64,000 bases of DNA, from contig NC_091111.1 in assembly GCF_024713975.1 (NCBI RefSeq), forward strand, positions 19,117,001 through 19,181,000. Reading direction: 5' to 3'. The notes below the pieces were generated by a model that ran no database searches, had not been told where the DNA came from, and saw only the letters and a program-made list of their open reading frames with translations. The position numbers and the translations under genes are program-made. The stretch comes from Paralichthys olivaceus (taxonomy: Eukaryota > Chordata > Actinopteri > Pleuronectiformes > Paralichthyidae). Positions 47,401-59,792 of the stretch are shown one piece after another. Within the stretch, counting starts at the first letter, position 1, and each line of letters opens with the position of its first letter.

Positions 47401-47704
47401 ATTACAGCTAAATTTCAAGCACACAGAGGAAAGCAAGCAAGGTGGCAAAGCTATGATGAAAGTAGTCAGCTGGCCGGACACAACAAAATGCTTTTACCTC
47501 AATCAGTGTTTTATAGGGTTGTCGGAAGTCCATCTGCAGCATGTTCCCAAGCAGGGGAAGCCCTCTGGGTCCAGGGGGTCCCTTGCTGTCTCCCCTGGTG
47601 CTGAAGCTGGAAGACGAAACATAGGAGATGAGCAACAGGAAGATCACAGTCAACAGCAAAGAGGTTGAACTGAGGAACTGGAGGAAAAAATATGATGTCT
47701 CCAT
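44485..47704 (-). CDS. cyp2k: cytochrome P450 family 2 subfamily K, divergent copy B (inverted)
   Basis: Nine exons on the minus strand: 47498-47704, 47216-47378, 46914-47063, 46673-46833, 46411-46590, 45330-45471, 45040-45224, 44713-44854 and 44485-44636; 494 codons (493 aa). N-terminal anchor [20 protein letters not shown], hinge [13 protein letters not shown], ExxR as EIQR, heme loop FSAGRRACIG with Cys448. It is clearly more diverged than A and C: the substrate-recognition regions differ ([19 protein letters not shown]), the I-helix reads AGSEST instead of AGTDTT, and the last about 17 residues ([16 protein letters not shown]) do not resemble the SEDDLDL-type ending of A and C, making it about 12 residues shorter. 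The reading frame is intact, so it is probably a working but different isoform; the odd C-terminus could also mean an old frameshift. Confidence 0.88.
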
Positions 47705-49964
47705 GACAGTTTAACAAATTAGATCCACAGTGTTAACATGAAACATGTAGCTTTTAACTAGCCATCAGTGAAGTGAAGGAGGCCACTAAACCTCCACCGC
47801 TGGAGGATGTGAGGTATTTATACTTTAACTGTGCACCTATGGGTGTGTGCACATCTTTCCTCTGTGTCAATACAGTTATTTAAATCAAAGAATTTTTTTT
47901 CAGACCCATAATTACGAAAGCACTACAAGGGACATCTATGCCTGTCCTGGGAGAGGACTGTTCTCTTGTTGAAGGTTAAAGGGATAGTTCACCCAAAAAG
48001 GAAAATTCACTCATCAGCTGCTAACCACTTTGACGAGGGGGGTGAAGTGTTTGAGTCCACAAAGCTCTTCTGTAGTTTCAGGGGTAAAGAATCCAATACA
48101 ACTGAAGTAAATGGGGCCCCGTCTTCAAATGTAAAAAAACCCTGAAAAACATCAAGTGCGAGGCCAAATGACGTCATTCACACCAAGTTTTTAGCCTTAA
48201 TGTCCTCTGTGATCCTCGTCGTAGGTCCTTTGACCACCAAATTCTATTCCGGTCATCCTTGAGTCCAAGTGGATATTTGTACCAAATTTAAGGAAGTTCC
48301 GTCATGACATTCTTGAGATATCACGTTCACAGGAATATTGAATAGGTCTAGGTCAATATTTGACTTTGAAACTGTAACTCCATATTTGCATTTCAAACAA
48401 AACATCTGACAGTTTCATGGAGCCTCCAGGTTTCCAGCGTCACACCCCGGCTCTCTTCACTGTGTTTCGATGACACTTTGTACGCTGGATATTACCCAAG
48501 ATCCTCTGCAATTCTTCATATTTTAAAGTTTCCTGCTGAACATTGGAGATAAACTCTGGTTGTTAATAACTTGTCAGTGTTTTGAACTGATCACAGTTCA
48601 GCTTCACTCTTCAACTGTCTGGAGCCGATTGTGACAGTTGAAGCTGTGACTCTCAGGAGATCGAACCCTCTCACCAGAGTTACAGAGAACAGACGCTCAG
48701 AGAGTGAAGGAGGAAACTTTCTCCAAGTTCACACTCAAACATCAAACTCTTTTAATCAAGCTGTAGTTTACAGTAGAAAACTTGCACAATGTTGCTTTAA
48801 ATGTCACTCTGGGAGCTTTCCTCTCTCCCCTGTTTGGCTCGAAGTTTTGGACTTTTCAGTTTAGTCTGGAACAAAATATCAGGTGTGGGAGGTTCCTCGG
48901 ATCACGGTCCTCACAACGTACCGAAATTAAGTTCGACCAGAAGAGTTGGGTTCGGATCAAAGAACATCCTGATTAATTGGATGATCAAAGCAAAAGACGT
49001 CAATGAAAACAACAAGGTTTTGGTTCAAAATTTAAAACGTGACAATGTTGAATCGTCTCATGTCACCACGACCTTCACAATAAGGTGATGTTTGTCTGAC
49101 CTACAACACTTCCACGTGTTCATCACGTTCATCAAGAATACATTACTTAAACACCACTTGCGCCATTTTAACGAAGATTCTGACCAATGTTTTCTTATCT
49201 GGGATTTGTTTTCTTATGTAAGAACAGAATCTACGCACACTTGGCACCTGAAATGCTTCTGTAACATAATCAGTTATTGTGTTTTTTACTTTTAATTCCA
49301 CAGTTGCATAATAAGATTGAAATGACCTTAATATTTTATCATTGGTGTTTCGTTTCAGAGCACATTATAAATGTTTTTAAATGCATGGATATATTATATA
49401 TTATATATATTCAGTTACAAAAACACCCATCTTGAAGGGTTTTTTCTCAGTGCAATAACAGGATGTTCAACATTTAAAAACAAGCTTGTAATACTCACCT
49501 GCTCACATAATATGATATTTCCACGCTTCGTCGTGTGTTTTTGACACTCCTCTCATTTCTGTAGAGCACATTGACTGACCTCTGTGTATGATAACGCACA
49601 ATACAAATACCTTTGCCTCGCCTGATATAAATGCCACATAAAGATATAAAGATTTCATGTGAGTAACTGTGCGAGCCCAGAGACCTGATCATGCTCCTAT
49701 TTAATCATTTATCAAGCCGATGATTTATCACTGGAGCAAAGGGCTTTGTACAATGTATTTGTTTTGTGTCTTTAACAACTAACTGCTTTAAAGTCCAATT
49801 TGAGACAGATTTGACCTGAGAAAAACTTTGGTACAGTTTTTCCCTCCCGTCCTTTGTCCACAGTTCGTCCCTCCTCCTCTGGGGCTGTGCCCATTCTCCT
49901 GATAAATCCACAGAAAACTGGACAGAAACCCGTTTTGTTTCAGAGCTCTAGCAGTGTTTAAGTC
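47705..49964. other. spacer between head-to-head CYP2K copies B and C, rich in repeats
   Basis: Copies B (minus) and C (plus) diverge from this 2.26-kb spacer, which must hold both promoters. A dispersed element begins at about 47983 (TTAAAGGGATAGTTCACCCA), continues to 48130, and is followed by another common fish repeat at 48200-48370. The rest is AT-rich. I see no open reading frame worth calling. Confidence 0.5.
47983..48130. mobile_element. non-autonomous element end with TTAAAGGGATAGTTCACCCA
   Basis: This end sequence, followed by aaaattcactcatcagctgc and gaagtgtttgagtccacaaa, is characteristic of a very common fish MITE-like repeat; TTAA at the start suggests a piggyBac-type target. 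Only one end is recognisable, so the copy looks incomplete. Confidence 0.5.
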
Positions 49965-52577
49965 ATGGGGATATTAGATCTATTCCTCCAGACTTCCAGT
50001 TCTGTCTCCCTGTTGGGGGCTCTACTGGTTGTGCTGCTGGTCTACCTTGTGTCCTCCTCCAGCTTCAGCTCCCAGGAACACAGGAAAGAACCTCCAGGAC
50101 CCAGACCACTTCCCCTGCTTGGAAACCTGCTGCAGCTGGACCTCAAGAGAACCTACCACTCATTACTGATGGTAAAGAGATTAACAGAGTAGTTTTAAAC
50201 TTCTCTTAGGATTGTGTGTACGTTCTTTCAAATGTGTAAATAGCCTACTTACAATTTATGCTGCTGTTTTTAGTTGTCCAAGAAATATGGATCAGTGTTC
50301 ACCATTTATTTGGGACGCAAGAAAGTGGTGGTTCTAGCCGGATACAAGACGGTGAAGGAAGCGCTTGTTAACTGTGCTGAAGAGTTTGGAGACAGAGACC
50401 CGATGTTAATTATGCAAGAAACTAGTGGCGGACATGGTAAGAAAATGTATTTTTTAATTCTTTCGCAAATGACTTTAACAAATGTTTTATCTCGAGGACG
50501 ACATCATTTTTCCACCATAGCCATTGAGGGGTATAGTTAATTCTTTAAAACATTGACCTCGCTATTGCAGTGATGGGCAAGGTGTCTGGTGTCAGATGGT
50601 AGTGAGGATGATGCTATTCTGTCATTGTTAATTTAGTCTTCGTAATCTCACCATCTACTGCCTGTGCTTTCAGGTGTTCTGCAGACGTTGTGTCTCCCAG
50701 GCTGTTTCCAGGCTTTAGCTATAATCGATCACTTACGAATGTATTTTATGTTTATTTCATTAGGGGTTATATGGTCCAATGGGGATGCGTGGAAAGAAAT
50801 GAGGCGCTTTACCTTGACAAACCTAAGAGATTATGGGATGGGTAAAAAAGCGTGTGAGGAAAAAATTATCGAGGAATGCCAGTACCTCACTGAAGTGTTT
50901 AACAAGTTTAAAGGTAAGTGTTTCCAAACACGTATATAATCAACATCTCATGCTTTAAAGAAATGAACGTATCTCACCTTGTTGTTCTTGTTGCAGGAGA
51001 AGCCTTTGACACGACCCAACCATTGAGCTGTGCAGTCTCTAATATCATCTGCTCCATGGTCTATGGAAACAGATTTGAATATGATGATCCAGAGTTTACG
51101 TCTTTGGTTTATCGATCAAACAAACAATTTCAACTCCTGGCCTCTGCATCAGTGCAGGTATCACATCATATGTTTGTATCGTATAGTTACAGCGCTTTGA
51201 TTTAAATACACATAATAATCTAACAGAACAGAATCCCAATGACATTCAATTGTTAATTTCAAATATATATTTATATATAAATGTGTGTATTTTACAGTTA
51301 TACAACCTGTTCCCATGGATTGGTAAATTCTTCAGTAACCCGAAGGCTGTAAAGAAAATGATTGAAGACAATAAGGAACAGAACTTGAAGCTGTTCAGAC
51401 GTCTGAAAGAGACTCTCAGTCCACAGATGTGCAGAGGATTTGTAGACGCCTTTCTGGTTCAAAAGGAACATATGGAGGTTGGCAGACACTTTCCTATCAT
51501 AGCTCAATGCCAATTCACACCCGTCTATGATATTTGATTCAATCCACGTCTGCAGCCCGAGCATGTCACACACATTGTATATCAAGATATCCTTCGTTCT
51601 CTCTGTGCAGAAATCTGAGAACAGCAACAGTCACTACCACGATAAAAACCTCATGCTAACAGTTCTCAATCTGTTTGCTGCCGGGACTGACACAACTGCA
51701 ACTACACTGAGATGGGCGCTGCTGCTTATGACCAAGTATCCACAAATACAGGGTGAGGAGCTGTAAATGTGCACAGCTCTATTACATTGATGCTTTGTTA
51801 CACCAAGATCAACCCAGAGAGAATAAGTTTCCCACTTTCCATCAGACCAGGTCCAGGAGGAGCTGCGGAGGGTGATAGGAAGTCGTCAGGTGCAGGTTGA
51901 AGACAGGAAGAACCTGCCCTTCACTGATGCCGTCATCCATGAGACGCAGAGACTGGCCAACATCGCCCCCCTGTCTCTGCCTCACAAGACCAGCCAAGAC
52001 GTCACCTTCCAGGGTCACTTCATTGAGAAGGTCAGACTCATTAAAACACTGAATATGGAGAATAGAATCAAACAGTTTTAACAGAAGTGTCCTGCTTTTA
52101 ATTTAGCAAATCACAAATTGATTCCTTTAAAGATTTCAATTACTTTGATAAGAATAACGTTGTCCACAGGGGACCACAGTTTATCCTCTGTTGACGTCTG
52201 TCCTGTACGATGAGCATGAGTGGGAGAAACCTCACTCCTTCTACCCCGCCCACTTCCTGAACAAAGAGGGAAAGTTCGTCAAGCGAGACGCCTTCATGCC
52301 TTTTTCTGCAGGTTCGTGAGCACAAGCACTTTCCTTTCATCGTTCTCTTAGATGCAGATGATATTTTACTTTGCCGTCCCTCTCAACAGGCCGCAGGGTT
52401 TGTCTCGGAGAGAGTCTGGCCAGGATGGAGCTCTTCATCTTCTTCGTCACCTTCCTGCAACACTTCCGTTTCTCTTGTCCACCTGGAGTTTCAGAGGACG
52501 ACCTGGATCTGACTCCATGTGTGGGCTTGAGCCTCACCCCTCCAGCCCATAAAATTTGTGCCATTCCCTGTATGTGA
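49965..52577 (+). CDS. cyp2k: cytochrome P450 family 2 subfamily K, copy C
   Basis: Nine exons: 49965-50171, 50274-50436, 50764-50913, 50997-51157, 51298-51477, 51611-51752, 51846-52030, 52170-52311 and 52390-52577; 506 codons (505 aa). All exon lengths except the first equal those of copy A. N-terminal anchor [19 protein letters not shown], hinge [13 protein letters not shown]-helix AGTDTTATT, ExxR ETQR, heme loop FSAGRRVCLG with Cys448. It is close to copy A, and from exon 8 into exon 9 (52170 to about 52460) the two are almost identical even in the intron. Expected product: a membrane-bound CYP2K monooxygenase, with expression typical of liver and kidney in this family (known for CYP2K generally, not shown here). 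Confidence 0.93.
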
Positions 52578-54421
52578 GGAGGAGGGTGAGGGGGTGGATG
52601 AGACAAATCAGATACAATCAAATAGCGAACAAATATGATCAGCAGCATTAATGTGAGGATTTTGAAATTAAATGTTAACCCTAGATTAGGGACCTCAGAG
52701 AGATGATTTTATATCTGATTATTTGCCCTTGTAACAAAACAAACTGTAAATTCTCTGATGGTAGTTAGTGAGTAGTTCCATTCTTAGGAGGATAGAAGTT
52801 CACCAGTGGAGCTATGGAGACTTCAGGATTCACCCTCTCATGGATCACCCTGGAAAAGGGAACATAGTCAGACCAGTGTGATTTGCTTGTGTGCAGGAGT
52901 GTTGAGGAACATGAGAGTGGCAATAGAAATGCTCCTCGCTATGACACGACAGAACGGGAGGTGAGACGGGATTCAAACCATCACAGCACTTCGGGTTCGC
53001 GGCGAGCGGATGGTGAGACTGTTGTTCTGCTGGACGCAGGAAAACAAATGATCATGATTGCAGTGATGACTCGTGGATAACTTCTCTCAAAGATTTCATG
53101 ACGACAACATCTGGACCTTCTGCTCCTGGAGAAAGACTTTAGAGAAGGTTTGTCCACTATGAAGATCTCTACAGGGATGTAACAGCAAGTCTCTGTCAGC
53201 AGTCTTATTAGGAATCATTTTAGGCCTTTGAAATGGAGGCTTTAAGGTTGACTCTGGTGTGTCACCCATGTTCATTGAATTGTTTGTATATGCTCCATGG
53301 AGACATCCCACACCCTTTGTCCACAGAAACAACTTGACATGATGTGAAGCCCGAGGGCCTCATCCACCGGTTCTCTGCATCATGGCTGCTACAGTTGATT
53401 CAGGTCATTTCTCCTGTGGGAAGTGCAGAACAGAATGATGTGCAATGACTCTATCTACTGGAGTGATGTTGAACTGAATATAAAAATATAAAATATAAAA
53501 AAAAACAATCCAAACAGAACTGTGTTAGTTACAGATGCAGCTTTTCTAGGAATATTCACCGCTCAGTTTCTGTTCCGTGGGTCGGACGACGCAGTCTTAC
53601 AGAATGAATTAATCACCACTTGTGGCCACTGTTCCTCAGCTTTAAAACTGAAAATAAATCTTTTCCAGTGATTATTTATAGTCACAGTTAAACACAAGAT
53701 ATATAATGATTGGTTGTCTTAAGTGTTTCGAGGATCTGTCCTGTTTTGTAAATCCGTCATGTATTGACTCTTATCACAGGTCAGAGTCCCGGCTCTTACA
53801 TAAGTCCTGACACAACGCAAACTGTGAAAGGTCGAATGAGAGACTCAGGAAAACAAGAAAGACATTTAAAACAACAGTATAACAACAAATTATACATTTC
53901 ATGTTATACATTAAACACAGAGTTGTGTAACTCAGTCAAAGTCTGGATTTCAAAATAAGTGGATGCAAAGGTGTTTCTATTGCTGCACACTCACATAAGA
54001 AATTAACCCGATAAAGTTAACTGTTAACTCGGCCTAGATTACCTGTTACGTTGCTACGTTACTGTAACCGTCAATCGTGCTTTCATGATTTATTTATTGT
54101 TTGTTTATTTTATTTTCCTTTTTTCCCCATGTATTTATTTATTCATTTTCTCCACCACGCCACATCTTTGTTGCGTCTCCTGCACCAAAAGTAATTCTTG
54201 AAAAAGGTCTCGACTTTATTTAAAAAACAACGCACGTCATGTGATGATAATAATTTAATTATTCATGTTTGTAAAGTAAGTACAATTCTACAGCACAACA
54301 CATGAACATTTCCAGGTGCGATGGTGTAGCGAGGTCACACGGAGCTGAATCTGCTTCGGGTCAAACCTTGACGACACAGATTTTGACCAAATGATCCAGA
54401 AACAACCAGGAGGCAGAAATC
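52578..54421. other. intergenic stretch after CYP2K-C
   Basis: No gene recognised. A minus-strand open frame at 53096-53332 (DTPESTLKPPFQRPKMIPNK) reads like coding material of a dispersed element, but its family is not clear. The remainder is AT-rich. Confidence 0.4.
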
Positions 54422-55736
54422 TTAGTTTGACTCACGGTCGTCTTCCAGCGACTTTTTACGTCCTTTCAACGAAGAAAAAGACAAAAACAAAAGAAATGAG
54501 AGAAATGAATAAATCCTAAAATGAGGATGTAGTTCTGTTCATTTCCTCACCTCTGATGATAACAGCAGTGATTATGATCAAGAGGATCAGTTCTACAACA
54601 CGCACGGTCAACATGATGCAGCTCAGAGGAGGCCAGCCGGAGGAACCTGGGGAATCTGAAGAGCCTGAAGGACCTGGGGAATCTGAAGGACCTGAAGGAC
54701 CTGGGGAATCTGAAGAGCCTGAAGGACCTGAAGAGCCTGAAGGACCTGAAGGACCTGGGGAATCTGAAGAGCCTGAAGGACCTGGGGAATCTGAAGAGCC
54801 TGAAGGACCTGAAGAGCCTGAAGGACCTGAAGGACCTGGGGAATCTGAAGAGCCTGAAGGACCTGGGGAATCTGAAGGACCTGAAGGACCTGGGGAATCT
54901 GAAGAGCCTGAAGGACCTGGGGAATCTGAGAAACATGTATCAGAAGTCAGTAATGAAGATTTGTATTAAAACCAAAGATAACATATCTGTGTACAGAAAA
55001 AACTGCAAAAATATACAAGCTTTTCATATTTTACAACAAACTATTTTACTTCACTTATTTCAAAGGTTCAGTCTTCAAGTGTCGTTTTTTTAATTAGCTT
55101 CAGAATCATACGTTCATATCAGTATTAAGAATAAAACACATAAATGAAAATAAAATAATAATCTGCTAATTCCACGATTCCAGTCTGTCTCTGTCTGGAT
55201 GTGTACATCTCCAGAATCCTTCAGTTAGTCTGCTTCATACTTGGCCTGTGTTGTAAGTCACTCCTGCTGTGGCCTCTGTCCACAGTCAGAGAGGAGACAC
55301 ATCTGTCCCCTGTGACGCTGAACTGGACAGGGGACACCACAGTCCCCGTCCCTGTATCCAGCCAACGGAATCTCCTGTCCACACAGGAGCTGAATAAAAA
55401 GGGTCTCTCCAGAGCGCACTCTATCACCACGTCACCGACTGTGTCTGCTGGAAACCAAGAGACTGACAGGAAACCAGAGATGAATTATTCTTTATGTTAT
55501 GTTATTGCTTCTTTTAAAAGCACCTAACTTTCTAATCTGGCTTTCAATCGAATTTTATTTATTTATTTCTCCATTTTAAAAAGAAAAGAGGGAAAGAGGT
55601 CTGACGAGAGACATCAGTAAGAAGATATTGATTAATCAAACATGCAAGAAAAAATATGAATAGAATAGAAATAATATAAACAATGCACCGTTAGTTATAC
55701 ATATACATATATATATATGTATATATATGTATATAC

Positions 55737-55778
<42 letters not shown>

Positions 55779-55929
55779 GTATATATATATGTATATACAT
55801 ATATATACATATATATGTATATACATATACCCCCCCCCCCGATATAATAATAATTAAAATGACATTCTTTAAAACTACAATACCTTCAATTCGCGGTAAT
55901 AAAATGAGGAGAAACAGAAGTGGAGCCAT
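54422..55929 (-). CDS. probable type I membrane protein with Ig-like domain and minisatellite-encoded stalk
   Basis: Not a gene I can name. Four minus-strand exons fit perfectly in phase 1: signal peptide 55884-55929 ([15 protein letters not shown]), Ig-like 55241-55462, stalk plus TM 54551-54925, tail 54422-54462 (TAA at 54422-54424); 228 codons (227 aa). The Ig-like exon has GDVVIECAL (first Cys), FRWLD (core Trp) and [11 protein letters not shown], but ends SDLQHRP with no Tyr-x-Cys, so the fold is degenerate or short. Residues 90-185 are a stalk of PSG, PSGSS and DSPG units, probably O-glycosylated. TM at about 190-212 ([14 protein letters not shown]), then a short basic/acidic tail [14 protein letters not shown] without tyrosine. 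The pattern resembles the neighbouring Ig receptors with the signalling tail removed. No transcript evidence. Confidence 0.6.
54640..54925. repeat. 9-bp-based coding minisatellite
   Basis: About 31 units of 9 bp built from cctgaagga, cctgaagag, cctggggaa and tctgaagag/tctgaagga in higher-order arrangements (plus-strand sense). Because every unit is a multiple of three and free of stop codons, several frames on both strands stay open. The only frame linked to splice sites and a TM segment is the minus-strand Ser/Pro/Gly one. Confidence 0.9.
55695..55841. repeat. (AT/GTATAT)n microsatellite ending in poly-C
   Basis: Alternating tatata/gtatat array of about 135 bp followed by a run of about 10 C, in the first intron of the small membrane-protein gene. 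Tyr/Ile-rich open frames across it are artefacts. Confidence 0.9.
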
Positions 55930-58745
55930 TCTCTGTCTTACGTTATTGTCTTTGGCACAAAAACTAAAACTGTGTGTTGATGACATTTCCTCTCTGTGGT
56001 TGAGTTTCTTTGTGTCATAGCTTCTGTCATCACGCAGCCGGTCAAAAATATCAGACCAGTGAAGAGGCGGCTTCATTCCTGGAGGTTTAAATTGTTCCAG
56101 TCTCTCTCTATATAGATTTTTTTTTACCGTATCTTTTAAATGATGTTGTTTTATCTGACCTGCTGCAAAATGTCCTCGTTGTTCTTTTGAATTCTGGTTT
56201 TCATTTGTCGACCACTTTGTGACGGATGTTTGGAAAGATGCTGTATATAAATAAAGTTATCGTTATTTTAAATTCAAGTATCTGCACTGCAGGTTTGGAT
56301 CAGTGAATATCCTGGATAAAAAAAAAAGGCCCTATTGTGTGCGTATCTAAATCATCACCTGTGTATTCATTGTCAAGAAACCACAGAAACACTTACCGTC
56401 ACATTTATCATCCTGCTGCCGGAAATGATTAAAAGTCCCCAACAAATGCACAATTTCATGAATTGTCTCAGCAGCGGTCACAGAACCACTTCACCACATC
56501 TCCTTCTAGTTTTAGTCGTATGGAAAAAACGTGGAATAACGGACGGAGGCAATCCGATCCAAACATGAGCCTGAACACTTTTATAAACACAAACACCAAA
56601 ACATTTGTCACGCATCAGACCAGAGAATCTCAGTGCTTCTTGCTACGGTTTATTCACAGGTTCATAAATAGCTAAACTTGACCAAAAAATAAAAAGAACA
56701 TTTTACAAACACGTGTTATAAAAAAAATGACATAGACAAAGAAATGTCAGATCCTCGTCCACCAGAATCTACAGAGCAGAAAAAAATCATTAACACAAAC
56801 TGTGTTGAAACGGAACAGAAGAAATATTTACATGCAGAGTTTGTTCTGAGTGAAAAACCTTTCTGCTATTCTCAGACATGTGAGAGACCAGAGACGTTAT
56901 CAGATCTCTTCATGTTAAAGATATGGTGACGTGTTTTAATCTTGACAATCAATAACCTCATGCTCCTGAACCAGAATCACCGTGAGAGTGTCTCACGTCA
57001 TTTCCTGACACTTGAAGTCAAAATAGCGAAACTATTCTCTGTCCTGCATTCAAAGTTTAAACTGAAATAAAAGAACTAAAGTATTAGAAAGAATCAAAAA
57101 CTAGTCAAAGTATCAAACAGAACATTTCAGTACAGTTAATTATATTCTACCATAGGTTAGTTTGATGTTCTCAAACTGTACAAGCAAAAGTAATATATAC
57201 CACTTTGTTTTACAAATGGAAAGTGAAGGTTGTGTAAATATAAAAGATGGTTTTCCTCTTGTCACACGTTTGTGCTTCCCCTGTCTGTTTCTGCTGCTGT
57301 GTCGCGACTAACCCACACGATGGCGCCGTTCTTCTACCTCCACTTCTGTCACCTGCAGATTCTCAGCCTCCAGGAACAGGAGTCGACGTTTGAGATTGTG
57401 CATTAAAAGGAGTTAAAACTGGAAGTTGTGCGTTTATTTTCTCGTTGTGGGCTGAACTCGGGACGCGTTCACATTGTGTGTGGTCCACCGCGGCGCGTGG
57501 AGCGACAAGCGCTGCAGCATGTTCATCGAAAATATCACAACCCAGTACAATCGTCTTCTTATGTCACATTCGTCACATCATGTCGGTCGTTCTCCTTCGC
57601 GGTGTCACTGAGCTCTTCGCTGTGACGACTTTGTGTTGATGAAAATCTGTCAACAAATAAATTATGAAGGACTTTAGAGGGTTAATTAACGACCTCAGCC
57701 AAGGAGGCAGAGTTTAGCAAATGTCCGTTTGCCGGTTTATTGGTTGGTTTCCGTGTTTGTCGGCAGGATTACACAAAAACCAATGAGAACGATTTTCCAC
57801 CGAGGGGCAGAATGTGAGGACGCAGATGTCCGAGTCAGTGGCTGTGGACTTTTTCATGTCGGCCCTCGAGCAAAAACTCGAGAGAATGTCCTGAGTGACT
57901 TCCTAGTTTATGAATCATTTTAAGGAGACTTTAAATTTTGTGTTTTAGGGCTCAGGTTTCTAACCTCCTCCATCTTCCCTCCGTTCCCTCGTTCACGGTG
58001 TGATGACGAGTAGATGAAGAGAAAAAAAGCTCAGGGACACTCGCTCCTGAAATCTGAATCCAAACTTAATTCAACCTTCAGCGGACATTAGAAGATCGAC
58101 TGTCCGCCTGAAGCAGCTTCAAAACAAAGCAGAGGTGATCAAAGTTCACGTGGGATCCCCGACACAACCACCGTCACACGGGGGGAAAGAAACGATGATG
58201 TCACGACATCGACAGTGCGTCTCACAACCGCAGTCCAGAGCATCAGTAGATGATTCAAGTAAAATCAGGAAATGTTGGCAGAGGCCGCGGGACAAAACTA
58301 AAGCTGCTCACTGTTTCCTCCTCCCAGTGACCTGCAGACAGATTTGCAAAGTGCCACATTCACAAAGTACAACACAGATAAAGTGCGAGGAGCTTCTTCT
58401 GCATGCTGTTGCTTGCATACTCGAGATCCACAGAGCTAACGCTTCTCTCACTCCGCCGGGGACGGGGGGGCATGAGGGTCGTGGATCCCTCAGCAGAGGG
58501 GCAATGTTTGGGCGGAGGGTTTCACTAACTCCCTCTGGTTAGTCAGCCCCCCCCCCGCTCGGCCTGGATCCAGGTTAGTTTGTGTCTGTGCTTGTGCTTG
58601 ACTCACATCTTTCACTTTTCCAAATATCAAGGAAATTATGCTCAGCAATTAATAAGTTCACCTTCAGGTGCGTGGGAGCCGACACGTATCCCAGGGCGGC
58701 GGGGACACCTCCGTGTCCGTCCAGCGATTCAGGGGCTTGGCAGCG
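55930..58745. other. gene-free stretch, probably including the flvcr1 3' UTR
   Basis: Lies between the small membrane-protein gene and the flvcr1 stop codon. A minus-strand AATAAA (plus TTTATT at 56650-56655) would give a 3' UTR of about 2.1 kb. A dispersed repeat fragment sits at 57690-57930 (cggtttattggttggtttcc). A small CpG cluster at 57470-57510 has no associated gene that I can see. Confidence 0.4.
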
Positions 58746-59568
58746 TCACACTGAGGTTTCATGGGAGAAGCTGAGGGAGGACGCCAGACTGACTCCGTTG
58801 GTTTTGTTGTCGAGTATAGTTCGCTCCTCGGGAGACTCCTCAGGGACCTAGGAGAGGGAAAGAAATGTTATAATAGATGTACAGAAGCTAAATGAGCTTC
58901 TAATGAGCTAAGAGTGCGACAGGTGTGAAGGAATATTTATCAAGTGAATGATGATGTTTCATGGATCTTTCATAAAGTGGCCTTTTCTTTCTAACCTGAG
59001 CGACCTGAGTGTAATAACCTCCGAGTCTTTCTAACAGATCTACGGTTCAGCTCTACTCTACTTCAACTCGCTTGAGGAGGAGGAAGAGGATGAGTGTGAT
59101 GAAGGGCACTTCAGCTGTGACTCAGCAGGTCGGTGGGAGGACGGCACAAAAGACTGATTGAAGAGCACTGGACAAGATTTAACGGCTTGGCTCGTCTGAA
59201 GCGTGCTTTGCGGGGCAGCTTCAGAAATCACTGGAGGGAGTCAGTTGGCGGAAAGGTTGAATTTAAGTGGAGGCTGGTTTTAACAGCTTTGTTCAGGGGG
59301 AGACAAAAATAAGCATCCAAGCAAACAGGGAAAGTAGAGAAAGGTCCAAGAATGTGTCGTGATAAGGTCACGTCAGGGGAAGCTGTCCTCCAACAGAGAC
59401 TCCTCAGAGACACAGGGACATAGAGAACCACACATGCTGCCAGAGAACTTACTGCTTGTAGGTGTTTGCAGTCTGCACCCATGTTGACATTGTGTCTTTT
59501 CAGTTCTGACTTGATCAAGGCTGAAACGAGTCAAGCGAGGAAATATTACACTTCTAGTATTTGGTTAG

Positions 59569-59606
<38 letters not shown>

Positions 59607-59734
59607 ACACAGCCTACCGGTTAGCAGTATTCCAAGAAGGATCCAAGAGCAGAGGAAGAGGTTTCCAGCCAGTGGATTGTAATCTGTGGTCAGTTTTCCC
59701 TGAATCAAAGTGAAAATGATCCCAAATATCTGCA

Positions 59735-59792
<58 letters not shown>

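Noticed and set aside
53096-53332. Minus-strand protein with DTPESTLKPPFQ
   Set aside because: A single short frame in repeat-like DNA, without start context or splice partners.
54556-54969. Plus-strand Glu/Pro/Gly-rich frame over the minisatellite
   Set aside because: It has no splice partner or signal sequence. The minus-strand Ser/Pro/Gly frame joins a TM segment, a tail exon and a signal-peptide exon in phase.
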